Part shown: positions 1 to 7,969 of the stretch, in pieces
How the letters are laid out: each line of letters opens with the position of its first letter
Position numbering within the stretch: the stretch's first letter is position 1
NCBI GenBank assembly: GCA_002480735.1
Contig: DLCS01000157.1
Coordinates: forward strand, 1 to 31,421
Length of the DNA stretch: 31,421 bases
From: Bacillaceae bacterium UBA7792
Lineage (GTDB): Bacteria > Bacillota > Bacilli > Bacillales > Cytobacillaceae
Direction: 5' to 3'
Notes under the pieces: model-generated
What the model was told of the DNA's origin: nothing
The model's database searches: none
What the model saw: only the letters and a program-made list of their open reading frames with translations
Made by a program: the position numbers and the translations under genes

Positions 1-7
1 CGATTTG

Positions 8-30
8 AAAAAAACCTCTATTTCGAGGTT
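8..30 (-). terminator. Rho-independent terminator after phnE
   Basis: A 6-bp stem (13-18 with 25-30, AACCTC/GAGGTT) is followed on the minus strand by a run of seven T (complement of 8-14). It lies just beyond the last phn gene and would end the phnDCEE transcript. Confidence 0.75.
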
Positions 31-51
31 CTGTTCATATAAAATGAAAGT

Positions 52-861
52 CTAATAACCTCTAACAAGTTTATTGCGAATCTTATTTGATAAAAATTCG
101 ACGATTAAGATTAATACCATCAATCCGATGAGGATAGAACCAACCTCAGACCATTTATAGCCGTTCATGGCGAAAATAAGTGGAGCACCAATACCGCCTG
201 CACCAACTAATCCAAGGATTGCCGCATCGCGCAAATTCATGTCATAACGATAAATGGCGATAGACATGAACATAGCTGATAATTGCGGGATAATGCCATA
301 TCGAATTTTCTCAAAGGTTGTACACCCAATTGACTCGAGTGACTCCAATATATTAACCTCTAAATCTTCAATCACATCTACAAAAAGCTTAGAAAGCATT
401 CCAATCGAAGTTAATGCCATCGTTAAAACACCAGCAAATGGACCTGGACCAGTGACACGAATAAACATTAAACCATATACGATTGCTGGAATGGTTCGAA
501 TAAAAATTAATAATAATCGAACGAGAAAAGCAATGGGCTTTGGAACAATGTTAGACGCGGATAAGAAAGCAAGAGGGATGGCTAAGATGGCACCTACAAT
601 AGTTCCTAAGAAAGCAATAGCCATTGTCTCAACCAACAAATAAGGAACGCCATTTTTACTAAATGTGAATAGCAATTCCGTATTCGGTGTTACAATTCCG
701 ACGATAATATTTTTGGCAATGTCTACGCCCTTAGTCGTGAAATTGGATAAATCGACGGCGGTTAAAGACCACATGATAAAGATGATTAAAATTAAAGCGG
801 TGATCACATTTTGGACGGTACGCTTCGGTTCTTTTAATAGTTGTTTTTCAATTGTATTCAC
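52..861 (-). CDS. phnE: Phosphonate-type ABC transporter permease (second PhnE)
   Basis: Inner-membrane permease of a phosphonate-type importer, likely pairing with the upstream PhnE as a heterodimer. The 269-residue protein has an N-terminal membrane segment (about 25-45) and further hydrophobic segments from about 70. It has the binding-protein-dependent permease cytoplasmic loop (ESLESIGCTTFEKIRYGIIPQ) and the C-terminal LGLVGAGGIG signature typical of PhnE. I chose the GTG at 861 because the GGAGG at 870-874 lies 8 bases upstream; a GTG nine bases earlier would abut that GGAGG. The upstream phnE stop codon overlaps this ribosome binding site, so translation is probably coupled. It is the last gene of the phnD-C-E-E operon. 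The family call is firm; the actual substrate (phosphonate, phosphite or phosphate ester) is not shown by the sequence. Confidence 0.9.
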   Translation of the reverse strand: MNTIEKQLLKEPKRTVQNVITALILIIFIMWSLTAVDLSNFTTKGVDIAKNIIVGIVTPNTELLFTFSKNGVPYLLVETMAIAFLGTIVGAILAIPLAFLSASNIVPKPIAFLVRLLLIFIRTIPAIVYGLMFIRVTGPGPFAGVLTMALTSIGMLSKLFVDVIEDLEVNILESLESIGCTTFEKIRYGIIPQLSAMFMSIAIYRYDMNLRDAAILGLVGAGGIGAPLIFAMNGYKWSEVGSILIGLMVLILIVEFLSNKIRNKLVRGY

Positions 862-873
862 TGTGATCACCTC

Positions 874-1683
874 CTACATTAATTTCTTTCTGAAATATTC
901 GCTAATCGATTCAATAATGAATACCGTGATGACGAGCAGAAGCAAAATCATTCCTACACTAGCATAATTACGCCAACCAAGGCTTTCATTAAGCAATAGA
1001 CCAATACCACCAGCACCGACATAACCTAAAATGGCAGCATATCGGACATTTCCTTCAAAGCAAAAGATAGAATTAGAAAGATAGTTTGGCAAAATTTGCG
1101 GAAAAATAGCATAACGAAATGCTGAAATGGTGGTATGTCCCATCGATTGCATGGCTTCAAAAGCCTTTAGATCTGCATTTTCGATTTGCTCATATAGAAG
1201 TTTCCCAACATAGGCAACTGTAAAAATGAAAATGGCCACTGTACCTGCCATCGTGCCAATACCAAAGATAAAGGTTGCGATTAAGGCAGCAACGAGGGTA
1301 GGCAATGTCCTTAATAAGCTTAAAATAAATTTACTTACAGCTACAACAAGCTGGTTCTTTATCATATTGGAAGAGGCTAAGTATGCAAGTGGTAACGCAA
1401 ATATAGCTCCTAAAATGGAACCTAATAAGGACATTTTAATCGTGTCAAAGAGAGGTTGCCAAAGCTTATTAAGATATTTCCAATTAGGTGGAATCATATC
1501 GCCAATAATGACCCAAAACTGTTCGATTCTCTTGAACAAAACCTGCAAATCAAAACCGGTTATTTGAACCGAATAATAGAGGCAGATGAGTAAGCCAATA
1601 ATAATCCAAGGAGCCTTTGAACGTTTAAAAGTAACGGTTTTCCCGTTTTTCAACATGACGGACTTTGCTTTTAAAATGTTCAA
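874..1683 (-). CDS. phnE: Phosphonate-type ABC transporter permease (first PhnE)
   Basis: Membrane permease of the phn importer, 269 residues. It has an N-terminal membrane helix (about 25-45), a cluster of hydrophobic segments from about 75, the ATPase-contact loop (AMQSMGHTTISAFRYAIFPQ) and the LGYVGAGGIG signature near the C-terminus. The start is a TTG at 1683 that overlaps the phnC TGA in an AATTGA arrangement, so translation is probably coupled to phnC. A later ATG at 1659 lacks a clear ribosome binding site. Two non-identical phnE genes in tandem are common in Firmicute phn operons and usually form a heteromeric channel. The sequence alone does not tell which substrate passes. Confidence 0.9.
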   Translation of the reverse strand: MNILKAKSVMLKNGKTVTFKRSKAPWIIIGLLICLYYSVQITGFDLQVLFKRIEQFWVIIGDMIPPNWKYLNKLWQPLFDTIKMSLLGSILGAIFALPLAYLASSNMIKNQLVVAVSKFILSLLRTLPTLVAALIATFIFGIGTMAGTVAIFIFTVAYVGKLLYEQIENADLKAFEAMQSMGHTTISAFRYAIFPQILPNYLSNSIFCFEGNVRYAAILGYVGAGGIGLLLNESLGWRNYASVGMILLLLVITVFIIESISEYFRKKLM

Positions 1684-2441
1684 TTCGCGCTCAGCTCCTC
1701 TTCAAGCTTGCCGTTATATATGTGCTCAAGAATCTCTTTGGTTACTTCACTGGAAGGGCCGTCATAGACAATTTCACCACTTCGAATTCCGACCACACGA
1801 GTTGCGTATTCTAACGCCAAATCTACGTGGTGAATATTGATAATAATCGTCATATTCAATTCTTCATTTATTTTTTGAAAGTCTTTCATTACTTGGGTCG
1901 CAGTGACTGGATCAAGGGATGCAACTGGTTCATCGGCTAGAATAATGCTTGGCTTTTGCGCAAGGGTACGAGCTAATGCAACCCGTTGCTGCTGACCGCC
2001 TGAAAGCTGATCGACACGGATAAAAGCTTTATCTAAAATATTCATGCGATCAAGAGCCTCTAAAGCTTTTATTTTCTGCTCTTTTGTATATAATCCAAAA
2101 ATTTTCCGCCAAAATGGCATTTCAGGTACAAATGAAACAAGAACATTTTTTAATGAAGAAATACGCGAAACAAGGTTAAACGATTGGAAAATCATTCCGA
2201 TCCTCCGACGTAGGTTCCGAATTTCTTTCCCTCTTAATTTTGAGACATCAACATCATCCACCATTAGAGAACCAGACGAAATATCGTGCATCCGATTGAT
2301 ACAACGGATGAGAGTAGATTTACCCGCACCAGATAACCCGATAACGGCAACAAATTCGCCCTGTTCAATTGTCAAATCAATATCCTTTAACGCAACAAAG
2401 CCATTGTCATATTCTTTGTGTACACCTTGGAATTTAATCAT
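1680..2441 (-). CDS. phnC: Phosphonate-type ABC transporter ATP-binding protein
   Basis: Cytoplasmic ATPase that powers the PhnDE importer, 253 residues, close to the usual PhnC size. Visible motifs are Walker A GLSGAGKST (35-43), the Q-loop around FQSFN (85-89), the ABC signature LSGGQ (146-150), Walker B IILADE with catalytic Glu171, the D-loop SLD, and the switch histidine in NIHHVD (about 204). The PhnC-like insertion around 105-125 is present. The gene follows phnD after a gap of 64 bases that contains a hairpin terminator, and it overlaps the next permease by 4 bases. The N-terminal ATG has an AGG-rich ribosome binding region upstream (around 2449-2456). Family assignment is firm. Confidence 0.95.
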   Translation of the reverse strand: MIKFQGVHKEYDNGFVALKDIDLTIEQGEFVAVIGLSGAGKSTLIRCINRMHDISSGSLMVDDVDVSKLRGKEIRNLRRRIGMIFQSFNLVSRISSLKNVLVSFVPEMPFWRKIFGLYTKEQKIKALEALDRMNILDKAFIRVDQLSGGQQQRVALARTLAQKPSIILADEPVASLDPVTATQVMKDFQKINEELNMTIIINIHHVDLALEYATRVVGIRSGEIVYDGPSSEVTKEILEHIYNGKLEEELSAN

Positions 2442-2466
2442 GCATAAACCTACCTTTACTTAAAAA

Positions 2467-2490
2467 AAGGGAACACATAGCATGTTCCCT
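2467..2490 (-). terminator. Intra-operon terminator between phnD and phnC
   Basis: A stem of 8 bp (2468-2475 with 2483-2490, AGGGAACA/TGTTCCCT) and a 7-base loop is followed on the minus strand by a run of seven T (complement of 2462-2468). It sits inside the operon directly after the binding-protein gene. It would stop a share of transcripts and so lower phnC/phnE relative to phnD. Confidence 0.65.
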
Positions 2491-2505
2491 CCTATTTCAT
2501 TGTAT

Positions 2506-3561
2506 TTAGTTAGAACTCAGTTCTTGAACTAACTCTTGGGCTTTACGCTCATTATCATAATTAGAATCTTTTGCGATTTCATAGCCATCGTGACTATAAA
2601 TAGCGATTACTTTTTTACCTTCTTCAGATTGACCGATATTGATGAATGCTTTTTGTAGGGCAGCCTTCAAATCATCATCCATAATGTCTGAGTTTTTGCT
2701 CACACTAATGGTATCATTGTAAATGGCTGGCATTACACCAATGACATCTGTCTCATCCCAAATGGAAGCAGAACGTTTAAATTCAGAAGTCCATAGATCC
2801 GCAAAGTCAGTACGGGCATCCGCATAAGTAACAAGTACGTCTGCTTGACCTGAAGCTAGGCGTGCAAATGCACTTGGATAGGAATCTGCTTGAACCACTT
2901 TAGATAGATCTGTAATCGTTTTTCCAAAGTTCTCATTCAACCATAATGCTGGATAAATGTAACCAGCTGGAGAAGAAGTAGACATAACATTCCAATTTGC
3001 ACTGTCTAAGTCTTTAAACGTAAGTTTTTCTCCCTTATTTACTTTTGCAGCAAGCTCTCTTCCCTTTTCTGATGGACCGGCGATTAATAGCGCACGATAA
3101 GAGACTGCTTGTTTATCAGATTTCGCTGTAGGCTTGTTCTTATTCCAATCTGCTGGATTGTCAGAATCATTGTTTAATCCAGCACGAGTAGCTGTTAAAA
3201 TAGCCTCTGCACCATCATCATATAGCACATATGTACCACCAGGAATTAAGCCGATATCTGTTGTACCAGCAGATAGAGCTTCACCAACAGCTTCAAAGTT
3301 TGTTCCGACTGTGATTTCAACCTTACCCACATCATATCCTAAACCTTTTAATTCCTTTTTTAATAAGCCTTTAAGTGGCTCAGTTGCAGTAATGATTTCG
3401 TCTGGATCACGAGAAGGGACGAAAGCGATTGAAAGTTTTTCTAATTTCTTTCCAGCAGCATTATCACTGCCTTTGTCATCAGATTTGCTATCATTTGAAC
3501 CACATGCAGCAAGGGAAATGCTCAATAATAAAATAAGCATTAAAGAAAATAATTTTTTCAT
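2506..3561 (-). CDS. phnD: Phosphonate-type ABC transporter substrate-binding lipoprotein
   Basis: Extracytoplasmic binding lipoprotein of the importer, 351 residues. A signal peptide with lipobox LAAC gives Cys20 as the lipid-anchored residue, followed by a Ser/Asp/Lys-rich flexible linker up to about residue 40. The mature part is a PhnD-like periplasmic-binding-fold protein: FVPSRDPDEI near the start, the GTNFEAVGEAL and DIGLIPGGTYVL segments, and a ligand-pocket motif MSTSSPAGYIYP (about 193-204). The last two resemble the Ser/Thr-rich phosphonate pocket of the family. It is the first gene of the operon and has a good ribosome binding site (AGGAGGTC, spacing 4-5). The upstream region carries PhoP-like boxes and a palindrome over the -10, which suggests phosphate-limitation control plus a second regulator. 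Ligand specificity cannot be told from sequence; phosphite or a phosphate ester is possible. Confidence 0.92.
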   Translation of the reverse strand: MKKLFSLMLILLLSISLAACGSNDSKSDDKGSDNAAGKKLEKLSIAFVPSRDPDEIITATEPLKGLLKKELKGLGYDVGKVEITVGTNFEAVGEALSAGTTDIGLIPGGTYVLYDDGAEAILTATRAGLNNDSDNPADWNKNKPTAKSDKQAVSYRALLIAGPSEKGRELAAKVNKGEKLTFKDLDSANWNVMSTSSPAGYIYPALWLNENFGKTITDLSKVVQADSYPSAFARLASGQADVLVTYADARTDFADLWTSEFKRSASIWDETDVIGVMPAIYNDTISVSKNSDIMDDDLKAALQKAFINIGQSEEGKKVIAIYSHDGYEIAKDSNYDNERKAQELVQELSSN

Positions 3562-3583
3562 GACTGACCTCCTATAGTTTGCA

Positions 3584-3598
3584 ATACTAGACTAGTAT
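3584..3598. promoter_or_regulatory. 15-bp perfect palindrome over the phnD -10 (candidate repressor operator)
   Basis: ATACTAG-A-CTAGTAT is a perfect inverted repeat around a single central base. It overlaps the predicted phnD -10 (minus-strand TATACT, 3594-3599) and the likely start site near 3587, an ideal repressor position. The TAG-A-CTA core resembles GntR/HutC-type operators. No GntR gene is in the window, so the cognate regulator is unknown. Confidence 0.55.
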
Positions 3599-3648
3599 AA
3601 TTTAATTTTGTTAAAATCGTAAATAAATATATGTTATTTTATTGTAAA
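3594..3648 (-). promoter_or_regulatory. phnD promoter with PhoP-like boxes
   Basis: On the minus strand, TTHACA-like hexamers occur as TTTACA (3648-3643), ATAACA (3637-3632, 11-base period), TTTACG (3623-3618) and TTAACA (3614-3609). The last ends 9 bases before the -10 TATACT (3599-3594). No good -35 is present, as expected for a PhoP-activated promoter. The 11-base period and box-to-(-10) distance match those in front of the chemoreceptor gene at 25288. Confidence 0.55.
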
Positions 3649-3694
3649 AACTTTTTTAAAATAGTTTTGAAACCATTACCTACTGAGGTGTACG

Positions 3695-5233
3695 ATGAAA
3701 AAAATCTCTGTTTTAGTTACTAGTGATGTTCATGGATATATAATGCCAACTGACTTTTCAGGTGATGTTGACCTGCCATTAGGATTAGGGAAGCTTGCAA
3801 CGGCAATTGATGAAGAGAGAAAACGCGGGAGTGTTCTGTTAATAGAAAATGGGGATTTTATTCAAGGAAGTCCCTTAACTTACTATGAACAGACTTTTAA
3901 AAAGGGAACACATAATACCGTGATAGGTTTGGCCAATGCCATGAAATACGATATGGCAGTATTTGGCAATCACGAATTTAATTTCGGATTACCCGTATTA
4001 AATAAAGTGATTGAGGAGTCTAATTACCCATGGCTTGCCGCCAATATAAAACGGGAGGACGGGACATATTTCACTCAACCCTATGTTATAAAAGAAATAG
4101 ATGGTATTACCATTGCTGTTGTAGGAGTGACAACACAGTTTGTTCCTGTATGGGAAGAGTCAGAAAGGATTCAAGGTCTTATTTTCGAGGATGCCTTTGA
4201 AGCGGCTAAAAGGGAAGTTGAATGGTTACATGCTAATCATCAAATAGATGTCATGATGATCGCCTATCATGGTGGCTTTGAGGTAGATTTAACAACAGGA
4301 GAATTGCTTGAGAATTCTAGGGAAAATGTCGGTTATCAAATATGTAAGGAGATTGAAGGCGTCGATGTGGTCATTACGGGCCATCAACATCGTGAGCTGG
4401 CCCAGCATTTATTTGGAAAGGCCATTGTGCAGCCTGGTACGAAAGGGGTTTGCCTAGGCAAAATTGAACTGACGATCAATGATAGTGGGAAACTTGAACA
4501 TTGTGAGCCTTCCCTAATCTACATGGATAATGTTGCCTTAAATGAAACGGTTAAAAACTTAATTGCTCCGATTCATGATGAAACAGAGAATTGGCTTGAT
4601 CAAAGCATTGGCAGGATTGAAGGTGATATGCTCATTGACAGTACATTTGATGCAAGGTTAAAAGGGCATCCCTATGTTGAATTCATCAACCATGTTCAAA
4701 AAAAGTGTGCAGGTACCTCCATATCATGTATGGCGATTTTTAATGATATTTGTAGAGGATTTAATCCGATTGTAACCATGCGTGACATCGTAACAAATTA
4801 CATTTATCCCAATACATTGAAGGTATTAGAGGTAAAGGGTCGATATATTGTGGAAGCACTTGAGCAATCTGCTACATATTTTAAATTGGAAGATGGGAAA
4901 CCAGTGATTTCGGAAGCATTTCAAACACCGAAAGAGCAGCCCTATAATCATGATCTTTGGAGTGGCATTGATTACACCATTGATTTACGTAACCCTGAAG
5001 GAGAACGTGTCATAGATGTTCGCTATAACGGGGAACCTTTACAGCTAGATGAATCATATGAGGTGGTTATGAATAATTACCGAGCAACAGGCGCGGGCAA
5101 TTTTGATTACTTTAAGGATTGCCGCGTTGTGAAAGATATTCAAACGGACATGACGGAATTAATAGCAGATTATTTCATAAACCATGAGACCGTCCATGCA
5201 CAGCCAATGAAAAATATGAAAATCCTATATTAA
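3695..5233 (+). CDS. Cytosolic metallophosphatase / 5'-nucleotidase family protein
   Basis: Predicted phosphoesterase of the UshA/YfkN class (calcineurin-like metallophosphatase plus 5'-nucleotidase C-terminal domain), 512 residues. The dimetal-site motifs are visible in order: DVH (Asp11, His13), NGD (Asp54), GNHEF (Asn92, His93), a YHGG segment (about 190) and GHQHRE (about 230). The C-terminal substrate domain spans roughly 310-490. There is no signal peptide or membrane segment, so it should act in the cytoplasm, unlike the exported UshA. It is divergent from phnD across 133 bases containing the PhoP-like boxes, suggesting joint control and a role in releasing phosphate from the imported compound or from nucleotides. 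The ribosome binding site is GAGGTG before the ATG. The exact substrate (nucleotide, 2',3'-cyclic nucleotide, other ester) is not determined. Confidence 0.88.
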   Translation: MKKISVLVTSDVHGYIMPTDFSGDVDLPLGLGKLATAIDEERKRGSVLLIENGDFIQGSPLTYYEQTFKKGTHNTVIGLANAMKYDMAVFGNHEFNFGLPVLNKVIEESNYPWLAANIKREDGTYFTQPYVIKEIDGITIAVVGVTTQFVPVWEESERIQGLIFEDAFEAAKREVEWLHANHQIDVMMIAYHGGFEVDLTTGELLENSRENVGYQICKEIEGVDVVITGHQHRELAQHLFGKAIVQPGTKGVCLGKIELTINDSGKLEHCEPSLIYMDNVALNETVKNLIAPIHDETENWLDQSIGRIEGDMLIDSTFDARLKGHPYVEFINHVQKKCAGTSISCMAIFNDICRGFNPIVTMRDIVTNYIYPNTLKVLEVKGRYIVEALEQSATYFKLEDGKPVISEAFQTPKEQPYNHDLWSGIDYTIDLRNPEGERVIDVRYNGEPLQLDESYEVVMNNYRATGAGNFDYFKDCRVVKDIQTDMTELIADYFINHETVHAQPMKNMKILY

Positions 5234-5240
5234 GACTTTT

Positions 5241-5275
5241 TTCCAAACTTTGTTCCAAGAATTAGGGATTATACT
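5241..5275 (+). promoter_or_regulatory. Candidate LytTR-gene promoter with TTCCAA repeat
   Basis: TTCCAA occurs twice (5241-5246 and 5253-5258, period 12) just upstream of a -10-like TATACT (5270-5275) and 21 bases before the LytTR regulator ATG. Autoregulated LytTR operons often carry direct repeats here. The match to a LytTR site is weak. Confidence 0.3.
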
Positions 5276-5295
5276 AAATTTTCGTAGGTGAAAAT

Positions 5296-5733
5296 ATGAA
5301 AATTTCGATCGAGGAAATAAGCAAAGAACAAGAAGAAGAAATTCTCATTCGATGTCATGAGATAGATGACGAAGTATATGATATTGTGGACAAGCTAAAA
5401 ACTGAAGACTTGGTTATACTGGGATATCAAAAAGAGCAGGTCTATCGAATGAAGCTTAGTGATATCTACTATTTCGAGGCGGTGGACGGGAAGGTTTTTA
5501 GCTACTGCAAAGACAGCGTTTTTGAGGTAAAACAAAAGCTATATGAGCTAGAGGGACTGTGTGAGGGGAAGAACTGTTTTCGGGCATCTAAATCAACAAT
5601 CATAAACATCACCAAAATTTCATCTATCTATCCCTCCTTAAGTGGCCGATTCGAAGCAGTGCTAGATAATGGGGAACGTGCTGTGATTTCAAGGCAGTAC
5701 GTCCCTGTCCTGAAAAAAATGCTGGGATTGTAA
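5296..5733 (+). CDS. LytTR-domain transcriptional regulator without receiver domain
   Basis: DNA-binding regulator of 145 residues. Residues 1-45 are acidic and helical with no phosphoreceiver. Residues about 48-143 form a LytTR DNA-binding domain: KLSDIYYFEAVDGKVFSYC, then an FRASKSTIINITKI segment and the SGRFEAVLDNGERAVISRQYV strand pair. It lies 12 bases upstream of a DUF3021 membrane protein, the usual two-gene LytTR regulatory system in Firmicutes. There the membrane partner is thought to hold the regulator inactive (HdrRM and BrsRM of Streptococcus mutans are the studied examples). Such systems usually activate their own operon. The ATG at 5296 has a GTAGGTG ribosome binding site. Target genes are unknown; the downstream hydrolase gene is separated by a terminator. 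Confidence 0.9.
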   Translation: MKISIEEISKEQEEEILIRCHEIDDEVYDIVDKLKTEDLVILGYQKEQVYRMKLSDIYYFEAVDGKVFSYCKDSVFEVKQKLYELEGLCEGKNCFRASKSTIINITKISSIYPSLSGRFEAVLDNGERAVISRQYVPVLKKMLGL

Positions 5734-5745
5734 GAGGAGGGATCA

Positions 5746-6177
5746 TTGATGAAGCTTTCTGAATATGTACAAGAGATAGTGAAGGATTTCTTAATTATCT
5801 TCGCATTAATTGTTATCATGATTACGATATTACGACAAATATATTATCCCGATCTGGCTTTTGATTTAAAGACGATTTATATATTTATGGCTTTTGCATT
5901 TTTAAGTGGATTAACCGAATTGATTTTGTACTCTCCTAGAGAGATAAGTGAGAAGAAGATGCGAATGAAATTGTTCATTCACTTTCTTACTTTGGAGATT
6001 CTATTGATTAGCCTTAGCAGTATCTTAGGCATTGTAAACAGTGTACAGGGAGTGATCATTCTTGCTGTGCAAATTGCGATCATCTATATTCTCGTTCGTG
6101 TGCTGTCATGGCAAAAGGATAAAAAGGATGCCCAAAAAATCAATGAAAAGCTAAAGGCTTTGAAGAGAGATGATTGA
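5746..6177 (+). CDS. DUF3021 family membrane protein, LytTR partner
   Basis: Integral membrane protein of 143 residues with four predicted helices (about 11-30, 43-63, 76-97, 100-120). A short, highly charged cytoplasmic tail follows (about 121-143). Size and topology fit DUF3021, a family that accompanies receiver-less LytTR regulators. It follows that regulator by 12 bases with a GAGGAGG ribosome binding site, so the two form an operon closed by the terminator at 6206. By analogy it may be a membrane anti-activator that releases the regulator on an unknown envelope signal. That role is inference. Confidence 0.8.
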   Translation: MMKLSEYVQEIVKDFLIIFALIVIMITILRQIYYPDLAFDLKTIYIFMAFAFLSGLTELILYSPREISEKKMRMKLFIHFLTLEILLISLSSILGIVNSVQGVIILAVQIAIIYILVRVLSWQKDKKDAQKINEKLKALKRDD

Positions 6178-6205
6178 TCTTATGAAGGTAGCAATTGTTT
6201 AGAAG

Positions 6206-6238
6206 GCGGTAAGCGATCGTGCTTACTGCTTTTTTTTT
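6206..6238 (+). terminator. Terminator after the LytTR-DUF3021 operon
   Basis: Stem 6206-6214 with 6221-6229 (GCGGTAAGC/GCTTACTGC, one G-U pair), loop of 6, followed by nine T (6230-6238). Confidence 0.85.
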
Positions 6239-6346
6239 GCATCTTACCATCCTGTAGTTACAACTTACCGTTTTTCTATATCCTTCCTTTTAGTTATTTA
6301 TTATGATGTATTCATAGAAAATATTTAAGAAAGAAGGCGTATCTCC

Positions 6347-7651
6347 TTGGGAACTTTAATTTTATTGATCATGATCATTTTTGAAATAACTTTCTCCATC
6401 TACTGTATGGGTACGAAACAATATCATAAGAAACTCAAGAACTGGTTTAGGATTGCTATATTTATAGCATTTGTCACACTTACCGTTACATCGGTGATTG
6501 AGTGGAGCTTCCGCTGGTTTCTACTGGCCATACTGCTCTTCATACTCGCATTAAAGGGAACCATTTCTCTTATCCGTAACAAAAATAAAACTAAACCATT
6601 TAGCACTTTTACCGTTGTGTGGAAAACGATGTTGCTGAGTTTGGTGTTCGTATTTGCACTGGCACCAGCCATTGTTTTTCCACAGTATGAATCACCGAAA
6701 GCAACAGGGAAATATGAAGTGGCAACCGCCAGTTCTACATATACAGACAAAAGCCGTATAGAGGAATTTGGTGACAAGGAACAAAATCGAGTGGTCAATG
6801 TGGAATTTTGGTATCCCAAAAACACCGCTGGAAAATATCCGTTATTGGTGTTCTCTCACGGTGCATACGGTATTAAGGCAAGCAATACATCTACCTATGA
6901 ACAGCTTGCAAGTGAAGGTTATGTCGTTTGCTCCATCGATCACCCCTATCATTCCTTCTATACTCGTTCAGAGGATGGAACGGTCACTTTGATTAATCCG
7001 GATTATAACCGAGAAGTCAACAATGCCAATAAGGATGGGATCTACACGAAGGAAGAATTCTTTGGTCTAATTCAAAAATGGATGAAACTACGAACGGATG
7101 ATATGAACTTTGTCATTGATACAATCCTAACAAAGGCAAGTAGTGATAATAACCCTATCTATCAACTTATCGATCCGGACAAAATTGGTGTATTTGGTCA
7201 TTCAATGGGTGGCGCTGCAAGTGTTTGGTTAGGTAGAGAGCGTGATGATATAGATGCTGTTGTCAATATAGATGCTCCGTTCTTCAGTGAGGTTGTTTAT
7301 CAGAAAGACAAAGATGATTTTGTAGCAAGAGATGAGGACTTCACGATTCCCCTTCTTAATATTTATTCTGACGATGTGTGGAGACAGCTTGGGAGCAACT
7401 CTACTTATGTAGCGAACAAACTAGATAATAACCATTTCAAGGAAGCCTATACGGTTCATTTCCAAGGAGCAAAGCATCTAAGTCTGACCGACTTATCGCT
7501 TGTCTCGCCGATCCTCACCAACATTTTACAGGGAGGAAAAGCAGACATTGACCCAAATTATTGTATGGAAACGGAAAATGAGTTAATTCTTAAATTCTTT
7601 GACTATCAATTAAAGGGTATTGGGGAGCTAGATTACAAAGAGACTTATTGA
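6347..7651 (+). CDS. Membrane-anchored alpha/beta hydrolase, PAF-acetylhydrolase-like
   Basis: A 434-residue protein with four N-terminal hydrophobic segments (about 3-20, 34-53, 57-75, 94-112) followed by an alpha/beta-hydrolase domain (about 120-430). The catalytic triad is readable: nucleophile Ser286 in GHSMGG, Asp309 in VVNIDAPF and His377 in GAKHLSL. The 23-residue Ser-Asp spacing and overall motif order resemble the platelet-activating-factor acetylhydrolase/lipase family. Topology would place the hydrolase outside if the N-terminus is also outside. The start is TTG at 6347, with AGAAGG nine bases upstream; no in-frame ATG precedes the first helix. It is transcribed alone, between terminators at 6206 and 7697. 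Substrate is unknown; a lipid or short-chain ester is a guess from family. Confidence 0.82.
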   Translation: MGTLILLIMIIFEITFSIYCMGTKQYHKKLKNWFRIAIFIAFVTLTVTSVIEWSFRWFLLAILLFILALKGTISLIRNKNKTKPFSTFTVVWKTMLLSLVFVFALAPAIVFPQYESPKATGKYEVATASSTYTDKSRIEEFGDKEQNRVVNVEFWYPKNTAGKYPLLVFSHGAYGIKASNTSTYEQLASEGYVVCSIDHPYHSFYTRSEDGTVTLINPDYNREVNNANKDGIYTKEEFFGLIQKWMKLRTDDMNFVIDTILTKASSDNNPIYQLIDPDKIGVFGHSMGGAASVWLGRERDDIDAVVNIDAPFFSEVVYQKDKDDFVARDEDFTIPLLNIYSDDVWRQLGSNSTYVANKLDNNHFKEAYTVHFQGAKHLSLTDLSLVSPILTNILQGGKADIDPNYCMETENELILKFFDYQLKGIGELDYKETY

Positions 7652-7696
7652 CTAGAAGCTAATGGCAAGTTTTTCTACTAAAAAATTCGAAAAAAG

Positions 7697-7735
7697 GCAG
7701 GTAAAAGGGAAAGTTGTCCTTTTGTCTGCTTTTTT
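7697..7735 (+). terminator. Terminator after the PAF-AH-like hydrolase gene
   Basis: Stem of 12 pairs with two G-U (7697-7708 with 7718-7729) followed by a T run to 7735. Confidence 0.8.
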
Positions 7736-7969
7736 CATTCTAGGTATCTATTTATCTATAAATGGTTGGTAGTTTCTTCCTAAATATTTTATTAAAAAAC
7801 ACTCTTAAAAATGAGGTAATTCACCTAAAGGAGTTTTGCTAGATTTCTCTAATATGTTTGAGTATAAGAATTTTCAGAAAATGGGTCCCTTCAAGCCATA
7901 GGAGGTGCGCGGGTTTGAGAGAAGGGTAGCGGATTCTTATAAAACCGAACAGAGAGGGAGAATCGAGGA
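7736..7969 (+). promoter_or_regulatory. vpr upstream region, possible structured leader
   Basis: AT-rich up to about 7870, where the promoter should lie, but no confident -35/-10 pair stands out. From 7887 the sequence can fold: CCCTTC with a downstream GAAGGG (7920-7925), extended by AAGCC with GGTTT. I do not recognise a known riboswitch. The ribosome binding region GAGGGAG/GAGG is just before the vpr ATG at 7970. Confidence 0.25.
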
